Shown here: one piece after another, positions 51,478-60,986 of the stretch
How the letters are laid out: every line of letters begins with the position of its first letter
Numbering within the stretch: the stretch's first letter is position 1
NCBI RefSeq assembly: GCF_045290345.1
Contig: NZ_CP155447.1
Coordinates: 10,710,124-10,774,123, forward strand
Length of the DNA: 64,000 nucleotides
Reading direction: 5' to 3'
From: Singulisphaera sp045290345
GTDB lineage: Bacteria; Planctomycetota; Planctomycetia; Isosphaerales; Isosphaeraceae
The notes under the pieces: model-generated
Told to the model about the DNA's origin: nothing
The model's database searches: none
Seen by the model: only the letters and a program-made list of their open reading frames with translations
Position numbers and translations under genes: made by a program

Positions 51478-52188
51478 TCAATCCAGACCAAGGTCATACA
51501 CGAAGCTGGTCTCCTCGGTCAATTCGTTGGGGTCAACGCCCGCGTGCTGACCGACAAGGGTTCGAATCGCTTCCCAAACCTCACACGAATTCCATTGCTT
51601 GTCAATTTTAACCATGTTCCCATAATTCATCGCAACGACATGATGAATCATTCCCCTCACCGATTGACAATCGTCGGGAAGGCAGACGGCGAGTGAATCC
51701 ATTCCAACCAGGATCTGACCGATCGCAATCAAGCCAAAGATGGCCAGTGGAAACCAAACGGCCAACTGGTTTGATAATCCAAAAACAAGCGAAGCTGCGC
51801 CGGTGATCAGCGAAGCGAGCAGGGATCCGACCACGACCACCCCAACCCAGGCTGGAAACTGTAACCAGGGGAAATCCAGGTTGGTTGCGTTCTCCAGTTG
51901 ATTCCAGACCCGCCTGCGGTCGTTCGACGCAATCAGATCTTCGATGGCTGTCGAGGGGCGGACGCGATCGCGCTCAATCCCAAGTGTTTCGCCCAGCGCA
52001 CGGCGCAGGCGGTAGAAAACCATGGCACTCTTGCACGTGGGAAAGGGAGACTCCTGATCGGCAAGTTTCGTGAGTACGTAGCGATACAATTCTCCGACCG
52101 TCGTGATCTTCTCGCCATCCCGGTTATTGATCGTGATACCGAAGGCCTCCTCGGTTGCGATCGCGATCTCCACGAGGTCGAGGCCCAT
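51478..52188 (-). CDS. Membrane protein with ACP-like half-domains at both ends
   Basis: A 236-residue protein. Residues 1-40 (MGLDLVEIAIATEEAFGI, then KITTVGELYRYVLTKL) look like helices II-IV of an acyl carrier protein, but the phosphopantetheine Ser is missing. The middle contains a short basic region and two hydrophobic segments (VGVVVVGSLLASLITGAASLVFG; AVWFPLAIFGLIAIGQILV). The C-terminal 35 residues (VWEAIRTLVGQHAGVDPNEL, then TEETSFVYDLGLD) look like ACP helix I and the loop up to the D-x-G-x-D before the missing Ser. The ATG follows a good GAGGA site. I recall similar proteins in planctomycetes without a function. It sits ahead of a glycosyltransferase. Confidence 0.65.
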   Translation of the reverse strand: MGLDLVEIAIATEEAFGITINNRDGEKITTVGELYRYVLTKLADQESPFPTCKSAMVFYRLRRALGETLGIERDRVRPSTAIEDLIASNDRRRVWNQLENATNLDFPWLQFPAWVGVVVVGSLLASLITGAASLVFGLSNQLAVWFPLAIFGLIAIGQILVGMDSLAVCLPDDCQSVRGMIHHVVAMNYGNMVKIDKQWNSCEVWEAIRTLVGQHAGVDPNELTEETSFVYDLGLD

Positions 52189-52298
52189 CGGTATCCTCTT
52201 TTTTTATTTGATTGGGATTTCATATCACGCCAACATCGCCGTTGCCTCCGCGTGAGCGCGGAGGCAACGGCGGAAAACCCAATCTGGCCCCGCCGCAA

Positions 52299-55200
52299 TC
52301 AACGCGACGCGTCTTTCGACTCTTCGACGCTGAACTCAACCGGCCGATCGGCGACCAGCGTCGTCACCAGCGCGGCGTTCGGATTCCCGGCGGCGCGAAT
52401 GAGGAGGTCACTCGAACCTTTGGGAAGGCGGACGAAAACGGACCGAGGCTCGTTCTCCTGGCTCTGGGGAAGTTCCAGTTCCTTGCCGTTGAACCAGACC
52501 TTGAGATCCCCCTTGGTTTCAAGCACAAGTTGGGCATCCTGCTCGACCGGCGAACCGACCGGGGCGTGCAGATAGACAACCTGTTTGGGATCGGCCCCGG
52601 CGAGCGTCGACAGGTCGGCACGTCCTTCAGCGTTGGCATTGAGCCGACGCCAGGAGAGCTTTCGCCCTTCGGGACCGGTCAGGGTTTCTCGAAGGTTGAC
52701 CTTCACGCTGGTATCGAACGGGGACGAACCGTCCTTCGCATTGGCCAGCGGGCCGATCACCTGGTACTGACCCACGATGCTCACCGGCTGCCGCAAGGTG
52801 GTAAGGAATGCGAGCAGGTCGACCAGGTCCTGGTCTCCCATCGTTTCGGCCAGGCCCTCAGGCATCAGGGAAACGTCGCTGGTGGAGCGATCGTCCACGT
52901 CGCCGGGCCGGATCGCGATCCGCTTCGCATCGGCCGTTTTGAGGACAAGACGATCCGGGCCGTCCTCGACGGGCAGGCCGGTGAAGACCTGACCGTCCTT
53001 GGTCGCGACCACCGCCGTCTTGTAATTATAGCCGATCGCCGCGCTCGGGTTGAGGATCGAGCGCAGCAGCTCGTCCTTGCCATACTTGGTGCCAATCGTC
53101 GAGAGGTCTGGCCCTACCCAATCGCCGCGTCCTTGCACGCGATGGCAGCCACCGCAACTGACCAGTCCTTGCCCTTCCTGACCTCGGAAGAAGACATCGC
53201 GGCCAACGTCGGCCCGCCCATCACGACGGATCAGATCGCCGAACGGCGGGAGGGGACGACCGGACTTGGTCTTGGGCAACGGGAGGATCTTCGACGCCTC
53301 GTCGCGGATCTTGCCGTCCACGTGGGCGTTGACGACGGTCGTCGCCTCGGTCCTGAGGTCGGCGGGGAGCTTGTCCTCGCGAGCCAGGGCAAGGACGCCA
53401 CGGCCTCCCTCGCTGGTCCTGGCGAACGTGCGGAGCGCCTCGCGGCGGAGGCCGAGGGGGTAATCCTTGGCCACGATCAGGTCAGCGAGCCGCCGGTTCG
53501 CATTTCCGAGCTTCGGCAAGGTCCGCACGGCCGCCTCGGCCGGGCTGTTGGAGTGGTTCTTGCCCTTGGTCTCGGCGATCAACTTGTCGAAGAACTCGCC
53601 GACTTTTGGTGGATTGAGCTGGCCGAGAGCCTCGACCGCAGCCACCCGAACTTCTTCCGAGGCCTTCGGATTGCTCGCCTCGGCCCGGATCTCGTCGGCG
53701 AACCGGCCGTCACCGGTGGCGGCGGCCGCCACCATCGCTGAAGACCGCGTCAGAGGATCGCCGAGCGCCAGTTGAATGACCTGGATGACTCGCGGGTTCG
53801 CCCGCGCGGCGGCCCAGTTCCCCCCGAGCTTGCGCCCGAGCAGTTCCAAGACCTGCCGCTTGCGGGTCGGGTCGTTCGATTCGGCCGCCAAACCGGCCAG
53901 GGCTTCGGCCCCGGCCGGGTCATTGATCTGCATCACGACGTCGTCGGCCGCCTGCTGCAACTCGGGAGTGTCCAGCTTGGGAGCGATCCGGGCGAGCAAG
54001 GGAAGTACCGCGGGCTGATGGATCCGCCACGCGAGTCCGAGTGTCTTGCTGAGTCCCGAAGCGGGGAGGTCCTTCGTACCGACGACGATGTAAGCCTCGT
54101 TGCGGTCGACCGGGAAATAAGGCGGAAGGGCCACTTGCCTCGTGTCGTCGAGCGTGAGATCGCCGTACAAGGTGCCGTCGAACAGGCTCTCCAGAAAGTC
54201 ACTTTCACGCGCTTCAAGGGCCAGCCCGAGCGCTTCGAGATACCAGCGATCCTGGCCGTCCCAGGTTCTCGCCAGGGTCTTGAGGGCATCGCCCACTTGT
54301 TCCGTCGGCAAGTTCCGCAACGCAAGAACGAGTTCGCGGCGGACGCCGGCGTCAGGGTCAGCCGCCATCGGCAACAGTGCTTTGAGATGGGTCGAGGCGG
54401 GGGCGGGAAGCTTCGCCGCGGGATCCTTGTACTCGACGCGGCCGTTCTCGCGGGCGTCGCGGCCGAGGATGCGGACGGCCTGCTCGCGAATCCGTGGGTC
54501 GCGGTCCTTCAAAGCGTCTTCAGCCGCCCGGTCGCCAACGATCGCATGAAGCACCCAGAGAGTACGGGCACGCTCATGCGGCTGACCGGTCGAGAAGAGA
54601 TTCACAAGAGCCGAAACGGCCTCCTGCTCGGGGTCGAGCACTTGCGTCCCCTTCGGCTTTTCGGGATCGACCGGCTTCGCGTTCGGATCACCGGCCTTGG
54701 CATATTCGATCAGTCCGCGGCGGGCGGCGTCCTGGGCGGCGACCACGGGAGACCTGAGCGCTTCGATCAGTCCGTGCACGGTCCCGAAATTCGGCTTGGC
54801 GGCCTTCGGCTTGGCGCCGATGGGCGTGACGCGATAGATCCGCCCGGTGTCCTGATCTTTGAACGCGTGTCCGCCAACTCCGGCGTCGTACCAGTCGGCG
54901 ACGAAGACCGCACCGTCAGGGGCGGCCGTCATATCGACGGGGCGGAACCAGGGATCATCACTGCCGAGGAAGACCTTGTACTCCGTGCGAAACGAAGCGC
55001 CATGGCGGCTCAAGGGGAAGAAATTGATCTGTCTCGTCCCGGCATCGGCCTCGAGAACGGCCCCGTGGTACTCCTTGGGAAAGAGACTTCCTTCATAGAC
55101 CATGATGCCGCAAGGACTGCCGTTCCCGGTTCCGGCCAACTTCGGCACGCTGCCGGGCACTTCTTCGCCCCAGTGCCGGGGGCTCCCCGGGGTCCGGTAG

Positions 55201-56078
55201 CCATACTGGCCGCCATCCATGACCCAGATCACCCGACTGCCACGGTTGCCGTCGTCGTCGTTGTCGCTGGTGAAGATGTTCCCGAACGCGTTCAGGCTGG
55301 TCTCGTAGTTGTTGCGCTGACGATCGGCGAGAACCTCGAACTGGGTGCCGTCGCGGTTGACGCGAAGGGTATTCGCGAGCTGGTCGCTGGAGACGTGGCG
55401 ACCACTCTTGTCGACCACGTCGAAGTTCTGCACCTTCTCGGTATGGTCTTGCTGAACCGAGCAGCAACCGTCGCCGTGGGTGAAGTACAGCTTGCCGTCG
55501 AGCCCGAGTACCATGCCGTGGACACCGTGGTCGGAGTCAACCCCACCGAACCCGGTCAGGAGCGGATAGCGTTTGTCGGCCTTGTCATCGCCATCCGTGT
55601 CTTCGAGCACGAGTAGGTCGGGGCTGTTGCCGATGTAGACCTTGCACCCCTTGTATTTGCCGTCTTTGCCGTATCGTTCTTCGACGGCCAAGCCCATGGG
55701 CACCGGGAAGATATGATCGGCAAACACGGTCACCTTGTCGGCCTTGCCATCACCATCGGTATCCTCGAGGATCTTGATCCGATCAGCCTCCTCGATTTTC
55801 TTCAGGCCGGCGTTGCGAGCGCGTTGAAGTCGATAATTGAGTCCTTCGGTCACCCAGACCCGACCGCGCGAGTCGACATCCATATTTGTGGGGTTGTTAA
55901 CCAAGGGCTCGGACGCCCAGAGGGTCGCGTGAAGGCCATCGGCCGGCTTGATCTTGCGGGCCGATTCTTCCGGACCGACCTGGGCAAAGCCGGCGAGGGG
56001 TCCGCTGAGCATGAGTGCCCAGACCCCGAGACCGGCCCAGCGGGCGAGCCTGGTGCGCGGCGGGTTGCGATGCGACAT
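52299..56078 (-). CDS. Giant PVC-type HEAT-repeat cytochrome c protein (II)
   Basis: A 1259-residue exported protein with signal peptide LGVWALMLSGPLAGFAQV. The N-terminal propeller (about residues 30-420) shows VDSRGRVWVTEGLNYR, KILEDTDGDGKADKVTVFAD and DLLVLEDTDGDDKADKR. HEAT repeats follow (about 430-930). The heme domain has CGGCH at 975-979, then VGPDLSTIGTKYGKDELLRS and DVSLMPEGLAETMGDQDLVDLLAFL. A final beta domain (about 1080-1259) resembles a carbohydrate-binding module (LKVWFNGKELELPQ). It is a paralogue of the 43.8-47.5 kb protein but has this extra C-terminal domain. Electron transfer during extracytoplasmic sugar oxidation is inference. The ATG at 56078 places the signal peptide near the N-terminus. 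Confidence 0.88.
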   Translation of the reverse strand: MSHRNPPRTRLARWAGLGVWALMLSGPLAGFAQVGPEESARKIKPADGLHATLWASEPLVNNPTNMDVDSRGRVWVTEGLNYRLQRARNAGLKKIEEADRIKILEDTDGDGKADKVTVFADHIFPVPMGLAVEERYGKDGKYKGCKVYIGNSPDLLVLEDTDGDDKADKRYPLLTGFGGVDSDHGVHGMVLGLDGKLYFTHGDGCCSVQQDHTEKVQNFDVVDKSGRHVSSDQLANTLRVNRDGTQFEVLADRQRNNYETSLNAFGNIFTSDNDDDGNRGSRVIWVMDGGQYGYRTPGSPRHWGEEVPGSVPKLAGTGNGSPCGIMVYEGSLFPKEYHGAVLEADAGTRQINFFPLSRHGASFRTEYKVFLGSDDPWFRPVDMTAAPDGAVFVADWYDAGVGGHAFKDQDTGRIYRVTPIGAKPKAAKPNFGTVHGLIEALRSPVVAAQDAARRGLIEYAKAGDPNAKPVDPEKPKGTQVLDPEQEAVSALVNLFSTGQPHERARTLWVLHAIVGDRAAEDALKDRDPRIREQAVRILGRDARENGRVEYKDPAAKLPAPASTHLKALLPMAADPDAGVRRELVLALRNLPTEQVGDALKTLARTWDGQDRWYLEALGLALEARESDFLESLFDGTLYGDLTLDDTRQVALPPYFPVDRNEAYIVVGTKDLPASGLSKTLGLAWRIHQPAVLPLLARIAPKLDTPELQQAADDVVMQINDPAGAEALAGLAAESNDPTRKRQVLELLGRKLGGNWAAARANPRVIQVIQLALGDPLTRSSAMVAAAATGDGRFADEIRAEASNPKASEEVRVAAVEALGQLNPPKVGEFFDKLIAETKGKNHSNSPAEAAVRTLPKLGNANRRLADLIVAKDYPLGLRREALRTFARTSEGGRGVLALAREDKLPADLRTEATTVVNAHVDGKIRDEASKILPLPKTKSGRPLPPFGDLIRRDGRADVGRDVFFRGQEGQGLVSCGGCHRVQGRGDWVGPDLSTIGTKYGKDELLRSILNPSAAIGYNYKTAVVATKDGQVFTGLPVEDGPDRLVLKTADAKRIAIRPGDVDDRSTSDVSLMPEGLAETMGDQDLVDLLAFLTTLRQPVSIVGQYQVIGPLANAKDGSSPFDTSVKVNLRETLTGPEGRKLSWRRLNANAEGRADLSTLAGADPKQVVYLHAPVGSPVEQDAQLVLETKGDLKVWFNGKELELPQSQENEPRSVFVRLPKGSSDLLIRAAGNPNAALVTTLVADRPVEFSVEESKDASR

Positions 56079-56461
56079 CGGCGACGGCTCCTGATCGATG
56101 GGCGAAGAGATCGAGGACACCTGGTCCTCGGCCGGATTCGACCGTTAGCTGCAAAACTTGGGAAAATCTCTGACGAGCGGCTCCTGCGGATTGGCCTGGC
56201 CTGCTCATTGTGTCGCGCGGGGAAGGAGCAGTCCAGCCTCTTGCCCGGCCGAGCGGGCCGGAGAACGGAACGTGCCGGGCGACGATCGGCGCTTGATCGA
56301 CCCATCGTCGAACACCGGGCAGATCGTCCGCGGTTTCGGTCTCAAAGTTGAAGTGACAACCCGCTAGAATAGAAGCGAGAATTCGGCAGAAGAGGAGGAG
56401 GATCACGAGTCCCCTCATTGGCCCGCGATTCTGGAATGAAACGACTGAAGCGGGAGGCGAA
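56079..56461. other. Divergent promoter region
   Basis: This stretch separates the minus-strand PVC cytochrome gene and the plus-strand HtrA-type protease gene, so it should hold both promoters. A GGGAGGCGAA ribosome site precedes the ATG at 56462. I see no repeat or RNA gene. Confidence 0.5.
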
Positions 56462-57658
56462 ATGTCGAACTGGAAGTCGATCTCGGCGCACCTCTTGACG
56501 GCGGCGACCACGCTGGCTTTGGCAGCTCTCCTCTTCGGAGGACGATTCGGGGCTCCGCGACAGCCCCCCGTCAATCAGATTCCGGGGTTTCGTCGACTCG
56601 AGCCGCCAGCCACACCCAGGCCGGCCCGCCCGACGGGTTATCAGTTACAGACCGTCCCCTCACCCCCGATACCGCCCGAGGTGCTCAAGAGTGCCGATGC
56701 CGACGAGCAGATCAACATCCGAGTCTATCAAGGGGTGAACCGAAGCGTCGTCAACATCACGACGGCATCCGAGGCGGCCGGGATCTTCGGCGATGAGACG
56801 TCGAGCGGAACCGGGTCAGGGTTCGTCATCGACGCTCAGGGGCATATCCTGACCAACTACCACGTCGTCGAGGACGCCGAGTCGGTCCAGGTCACGCTCT
56901 ATGACGGAACCACGCACGAGGCCCGCGTGATCGGCGCGGACGCGTCCAACGACGTGGCGATCGTCAAGGTGCAAGCCCCGACTGCCGATCTTTACCCGGT
57001 CGCGCTGGGCGATTCGTCGGGCCTGCTGGTGGGACAGAAAATCCTGGCCCTCGGCAACCCGTTCGGACTCGAGCGGACCTTGACCACAGGGATCATCAGT
57101 AGTCTCGACCGCTCACTGCAAGCCAAGAATGGGCGGATGATCAAGGGGATCATCCAGACGGACGCCGCGATCAACCCCGGCAACTCCGGGGGGCCGCTCT
57201 TGAACTCGCGTGGGCAGGTGATCGGGATGAACACGGCGATCATGAGCCAGGTCGGGCAATCGGCCGGGATCAGCTTCGCGGTGCCGATCAACGCGATCGC
57301 GCGAATCATCAAGCCGCTCATCGAGCACGGCCGCGTCATCCGCGCTGACCTGGGCATCACCCGTGTCTTCACGACCAATGAGGGCCTGGTCGTCCTCGGG
57401 CTCGTCGAGGATGGACCCGCCGAACGAGCGGGCATCCAGCCGATCCAGGTGAAAGTCGTTCGCTACGGCGGAGCCCTGGTCCGGAAGCTCGACCCCGAGT
57501 CGGCCGATATCCTGGTGGCGATCGACGGCAAGCCGGTCCACAACGTCGACGAGTTGCTCACCGAGGTGGAGTCCCACGCTCCCGGCCAGGTGGCCAAGGT
57601 TACCGTACTCCGGGGGGGCCGCACCCTCGAGATCCGGGTGACGCTCGGGCAGTCGTGA
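56462..57658 (+). CDS. HtrA/DegP-type S1C serine protease with PDZ domain
   Basis: A 398-residue periplasmic protease. An N-terminal hydrophobic segment (LLTAATTLALAALLFGG) acts as signal or anchor, followed by a Pro-rich linker. The trypsin-like domain has the triad His134 (TNYHVV), Asp164 (SNDVAIVK) and Ser242 (NPGNSGGPL). One PDZ domain covers about residues 300-395 (LVVLGLVEDGPAERAGIQ, ADILVAIDGKPVHNVDEL). Such enzymes degrade or refold damaged exported proteins. It is followed by a nucleoside deaminase gene after 185 bases on the same strand. Confidence 0.92.
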   Translation: MSNWKSISAHLLTAATTLALAALLFGGRFGAPRQPPVNQIPGFRRLEPPATPRPARPTGYQLQTVPSPPIPPEVLKSADADEQINIRVYQGVNRSVVNITTASEAAGIFGDETSSGTGSGFVIDAQGHILTNYHVVEDAESVQVTLYDGTTHEARVIGADASNDVAIVKVQAPTADLYPVALGDSSGLLVGQKILALGNPFGLERTLTTGIISSLDRSLQAKNGRMIKGIIQTDAAINPGNSGGPLLNSRGQVIGMNTAIMSQVGQSAGISFAVPINAIARIIKPLIEHGRVIRADLGITRVFTTNEGLVVLGLVEDGPAERAGIQPIQVKVVRYGGALVRKLDPESADILVAIDGKPVHNVDELLTEVESHAPGQVAKVTVLRGGRTLEIRVTLGQS

Positions 57659-57843
57659 CTCTGCGGATCAAGCCGCCGGGACTCCGTTCCCGGCATGCTG
57701 AATCCGTGGGTAAGGATTCGGGGTGGCCAGGGCCAACCAGCTCCGCAGGCCCTCGGCCACCCCATTCAGATGGTGCTCAACTCCGCCAAGAATTCCGAGA
57801 GCCGCACCTCAAACCTCACACGATCCGCCTCGAGGACATCGGG

Positions 57844-58290
57844 ATGGAAACGCCCCACGACCACGAAAGCTTCATGCGGCGATGCCTCGAGTTGGCGGTG
57901 ACGGCCCGCGATCAGGGCAACACCCCGGTCGGGAGCATCGTCGTGCTCGACGACCGGATCATCGGCGAAGGGGTCGAGACCTTGCCTGTGGGCACTTCCC
58001 TCACTGGCCATGCTGAAATCCTCGCCTGTCAGGCGGCGCTCGATTCGACGGGTCGCAAAGACCTCGCCGGCGCGGTGCTCTACACCACCGCTGAGCCCTG
58101 CTTCATGTGCTCCTATGCCATCCGTCAGCTTCGCATCGGCCTCGTCGTCTATGGCCTGGAGACGCCGATGATCGGCGGCGTCAACTCGGCCCACCCAATC
58201 CTGACCGATCCGGCGCTCGATGGTTGGCGGCCGGCACCTGTCGTGAACGGCGGGGTGATGCGGGAGAAGTGCACCCGGCTGAAGCTGTGA
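57844..58290 (+). CDS. CMP/dCMP-type nucleoside deaminase
   Basis: A 148-residue zinc deaminase. HAE (His56, Glu58, in LTGHAEIL) and PCxxC (Cys86, Cys89, in TAEPCFMCSYAI) form the zinc site. The family includes TadA tRNA-adenosine deaminases, guanine deaminases and other cytosine/purine deaminases. The lack of TadA-specific context, plus a C-terminal GGVMREKC, favours a metabolic deaminase, but the substrate is not fixed by sequence. The ATG at 57844 starts the domain; the ORF is open upstream to 57655. Confidence 0.82.
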   Translation: METPHDHESFMRRCLELAVTARDQGNTPVGSIVVLDDRIIGEGVETLPVGTSLTGHAEILACQAALDSTGRKDLAGAVLYTTAEPCFMCSYAIRQLRIGLVVYGLETPMIGGVNSAHPILTDPALDGWRPAPVVNGGVMREKCTRLKL

Positions 58291-58477
58291 TGAGCGAATA
58301 AGAGACTACCCTCGCGTCAGGCGATCTTCCTCGCCCCCGCCGTTCGACGTTCGCAGCAACGAATACAAAAATTCTCAAACGAACACTTGATGCGACTACG
58401 GCCTTAGTGCTAGCGGCAGGCGTCATCCTGCCGTTCGCCTACTCACGGATCAAATGGGGTCATTCTCGACCGCGTTC

Positions 58478-60597
58478 TCAGTCTTTGCGCACCACGGACT
58501 CGAGTTCAGGCGCGGCGTCGAACGGGTCGGTCACCGCTTCGATCAGGCTGTTGTCATGCACTAAAGTTCCGGTCCGACCGACGAAGAACGTCCGACCTTC
58601 GGCCACCTGGAGGTTGAAGACCGGCTGGACCTGGTCGCTCTCGACCGACCGAACGGTGCTCAGACCGGCGAGGGTACGCACGGTATCGCCCGGCTTCAAT
58701 TCACGGGCCATCGTCCAGCCTCGTCCCGCCTTCCAGAATCGATGGATCCCGGTCGCGACGATCGACTCGTCGCCAAGGTCGATCCGAAGCGTCTGGCTGG
58801 GTGGGTTGTGAAAGACCGCGACGATGGGTTGATAACTCAGCCGGCCGGTCGTCGTCTCTTGGCCAAGGACCTGGTCGCCGACCATCAAGCTCTCGATGGG
58901 GCGGGATCCCGCCAGGGTCGCGACCAGCGTACCGCCTCCAAAACAGGAGTGGCGTTCGCGAATGGCGATGAACGGCGCTCCAGTTCCGAGGATCGGAGCC
59001 GCTTGCGGCTGGAACGCGAGCGGCACCTGCTCCGTGATCGTCGGAGTTTCTTGTGTGGATCGCTGGGGAACATAGGCGTAACCCCGAAGGTCGATCGCCC
59101 ATTTCTTCCAGGTCTCAGGATCGTCGCCGAGATTGGCTCCAGCGACGTTCGTGAGGATGGAGACGACTCGCTCGTTGACTTGAACGATCGGAGCATTGTA
59201 TTGCTCGAGGAGGCAACGTCACTTTCCAGTTGACGCTCGGCCATCCGAGCCGCGGCCTGCGCTTCGAGGACCATCTCGCCCACCGGGATCTGAGCCAGTT
59301 GGGGCACAATCGCGGAGTAATTCCGCGAGTTTGCAACCTGTTGATCCCTCTCAAAGATCGGTATGGACCAACTCCCCTCCAGCAATTGCTCAAGCTTCTG
59401 GGCCGCCTCGGGGGCGAGCCCATTTTTGGGAAACTGCGCAAGGACCTGCTTCACATTGGAACTTTTCCCCTCCAACATCTGGACCTCAGCCGGCGACATT
59501 CGCCGCTGGGTCAAGCCGAGAAAGCGGGTAGCGACGGGAAGCCCCGCATCGTTCAGGCCGAGTTGGTCGCCCGGCCGGAGCGTCGGGCCAGCCGGGGGAC
59601 TGTAAAGCCGCTTGACATTGAACTGAGTGCCTTCGACAAAGAGCTCACCTGGGGACCCTGGTCCGCCGACAGGCCGGACTTCGAATCGGACCGGTTTCCG
59701 CAACAGGTTGGCAAGCCAACCCGCGAAGTCCCGCGGATCCCGTCTCACCAGTGTTTCGGCCGCCGCCCGACGGACCTCGGCAAAGGGACTGCCGACCGCC
59801 AGTGCGGCCAAGGCACGTGATGACGATGCCGAATCAATCTGACCGAGCAGCCGAATGGCCACGTTCTGATTCGCTTCCCCCTTGCTGAACACCCGGCAGA
59901 TCGTGGGCACCGCGCGTGGATCCGTCACTTGAGCCAGGGTCTCTTCGGCGTCAACCTGGCGATTCTTGCTCGCAAGTGCGCCCCTCGCTCGTTCGAGAAT
60001 CGACTTCCAGCGCCCGTCGGCTTCTTTCTGCCGCTTACTCTCCGTTGCCTCCGCCGCGAGTTGCCCGGCGCTCACCCAACGCCCATCCACCTTCTTATAA
60101 CCAAGCCGTTTCCATGCCTGATCCCGAGCGGGATCCAGCGAGGTGACAGCCATCAAGTGAGCGCGTGCTTGACTCTTCAAATCATTCTCGTCGCACCAAA
60201 GCGCCAGCTTCCACTGCCCCTCAGCCGTATACGGAGCCTCGAGTCGTTTCTCATGATAGCGTTCGAGACTGGCCTTGAGTTGATCATCCGCCTCGACCGA
60301 CTTACCGACCGCCTCAGGTCGCTGCCAACGCCCTCGGTAGGCAACCAACCCCATCAGCCCCCGGGCCGTCGCGTTCTTCGGGTCAGTCATCACGGCGATC
60401 GCCAGATGTTTGATCCGCTCCGCTTGAAGGCCGTGCGACTCACACCAGAGCGCCAGCTTGATCTGGGACTCAGGATCACGCCCGACACTTGCCTTGGCGG
60501 CCTCGTAAGAGGCAAGTTCACCCTCGGCATCGGGCAGTATCACTGGGGCCGCGGCAAGCCACCCCGTGCAGATCAGAAGTGCGGAGATCATCAACAT
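58478..60597 (-). pseudogene. Exported TPR/HEAT-like protein with C-terminal Hint domain, split by a frameshift
   Basis: The N-terminal frame (60597 down to about 59210) has a signal peptide (ALLICTGWLAAAP) and repeated helical units (LALWCESHGLQAERIKHLA, LALWCDENDLKSQARAHL). It then has a HEAT-like part and a beta region (LYSPPAGPTLRPGDQLGL). One missing C in the CTCC run near 59210 shifts the frame. The next frame continues SLEQYNAPIVQVNERVVSIL, then AIRERHSCFGGGTLVATLAG. CFGGGT through FFVGRTGTLVHDN is a Hint (hedgehog/intein-type) domain with its leading Cys. A tail of about 25 residues follows it. If the break is an error, the protein is about 706 residues and may self-process. Confidence 0.75.
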
Positions 60598-60723
60598 GAC
60601 TCCGAAGGGGAAGTGAGAGCGAAGCCAAAACGTATCCTAGCTATCATGCAACCAAAATCAAGCAGAAAACAATTTGAGCAATGCTTCGGTCTCAATTCCG
60701 GGCTAACCAAGCCAAAACCAGGA

Positions 60724-60848
60724 AGCCGGCCGGCCCGGCCGTCTTTCACTCGGTCTCAGGCAGCCCTTCGGGACGCACCACCCGCTTTTTTTGAATTACG
60801 GCCGGGCCGGCCATGCTTTTGAATTACGGCCGGGCCGGCCGTGCTACT
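60724..60848. repeat. Partial copies of the MITE-1 palindrome
   Basis: The GC palindrome (ACGGCCGGGCCGGCC and variants) occurs three times within 125 bases, two of them in tandem, each preceded by GAATT. The full MITE-1 ends are not present. The gap of 389 bases between genes (60598-60986) holds nothing else I can identify. Confidence 0.65.
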
Positions 60849-60986
60849 GGTGTGAAAGCGGCTCGCGAACGAATTGCACACAGCGGAGAAACCGGGATCG
60901 AAAGACAGTGAAGCGTCATCAACGAACTTGACGGATGCACCACTGAGCCCGGGAATCGGTCAGGAGGGGAAGAAAGGAGAGTAGGC

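Noticed and set aside
53772..55616. Plus-strand ORF of 614 codons opposite PVC cytochrome II
   Set aside because: Same reason: antisense to a clear gene in GC-rich DNA where long shadow ORFs are expected.
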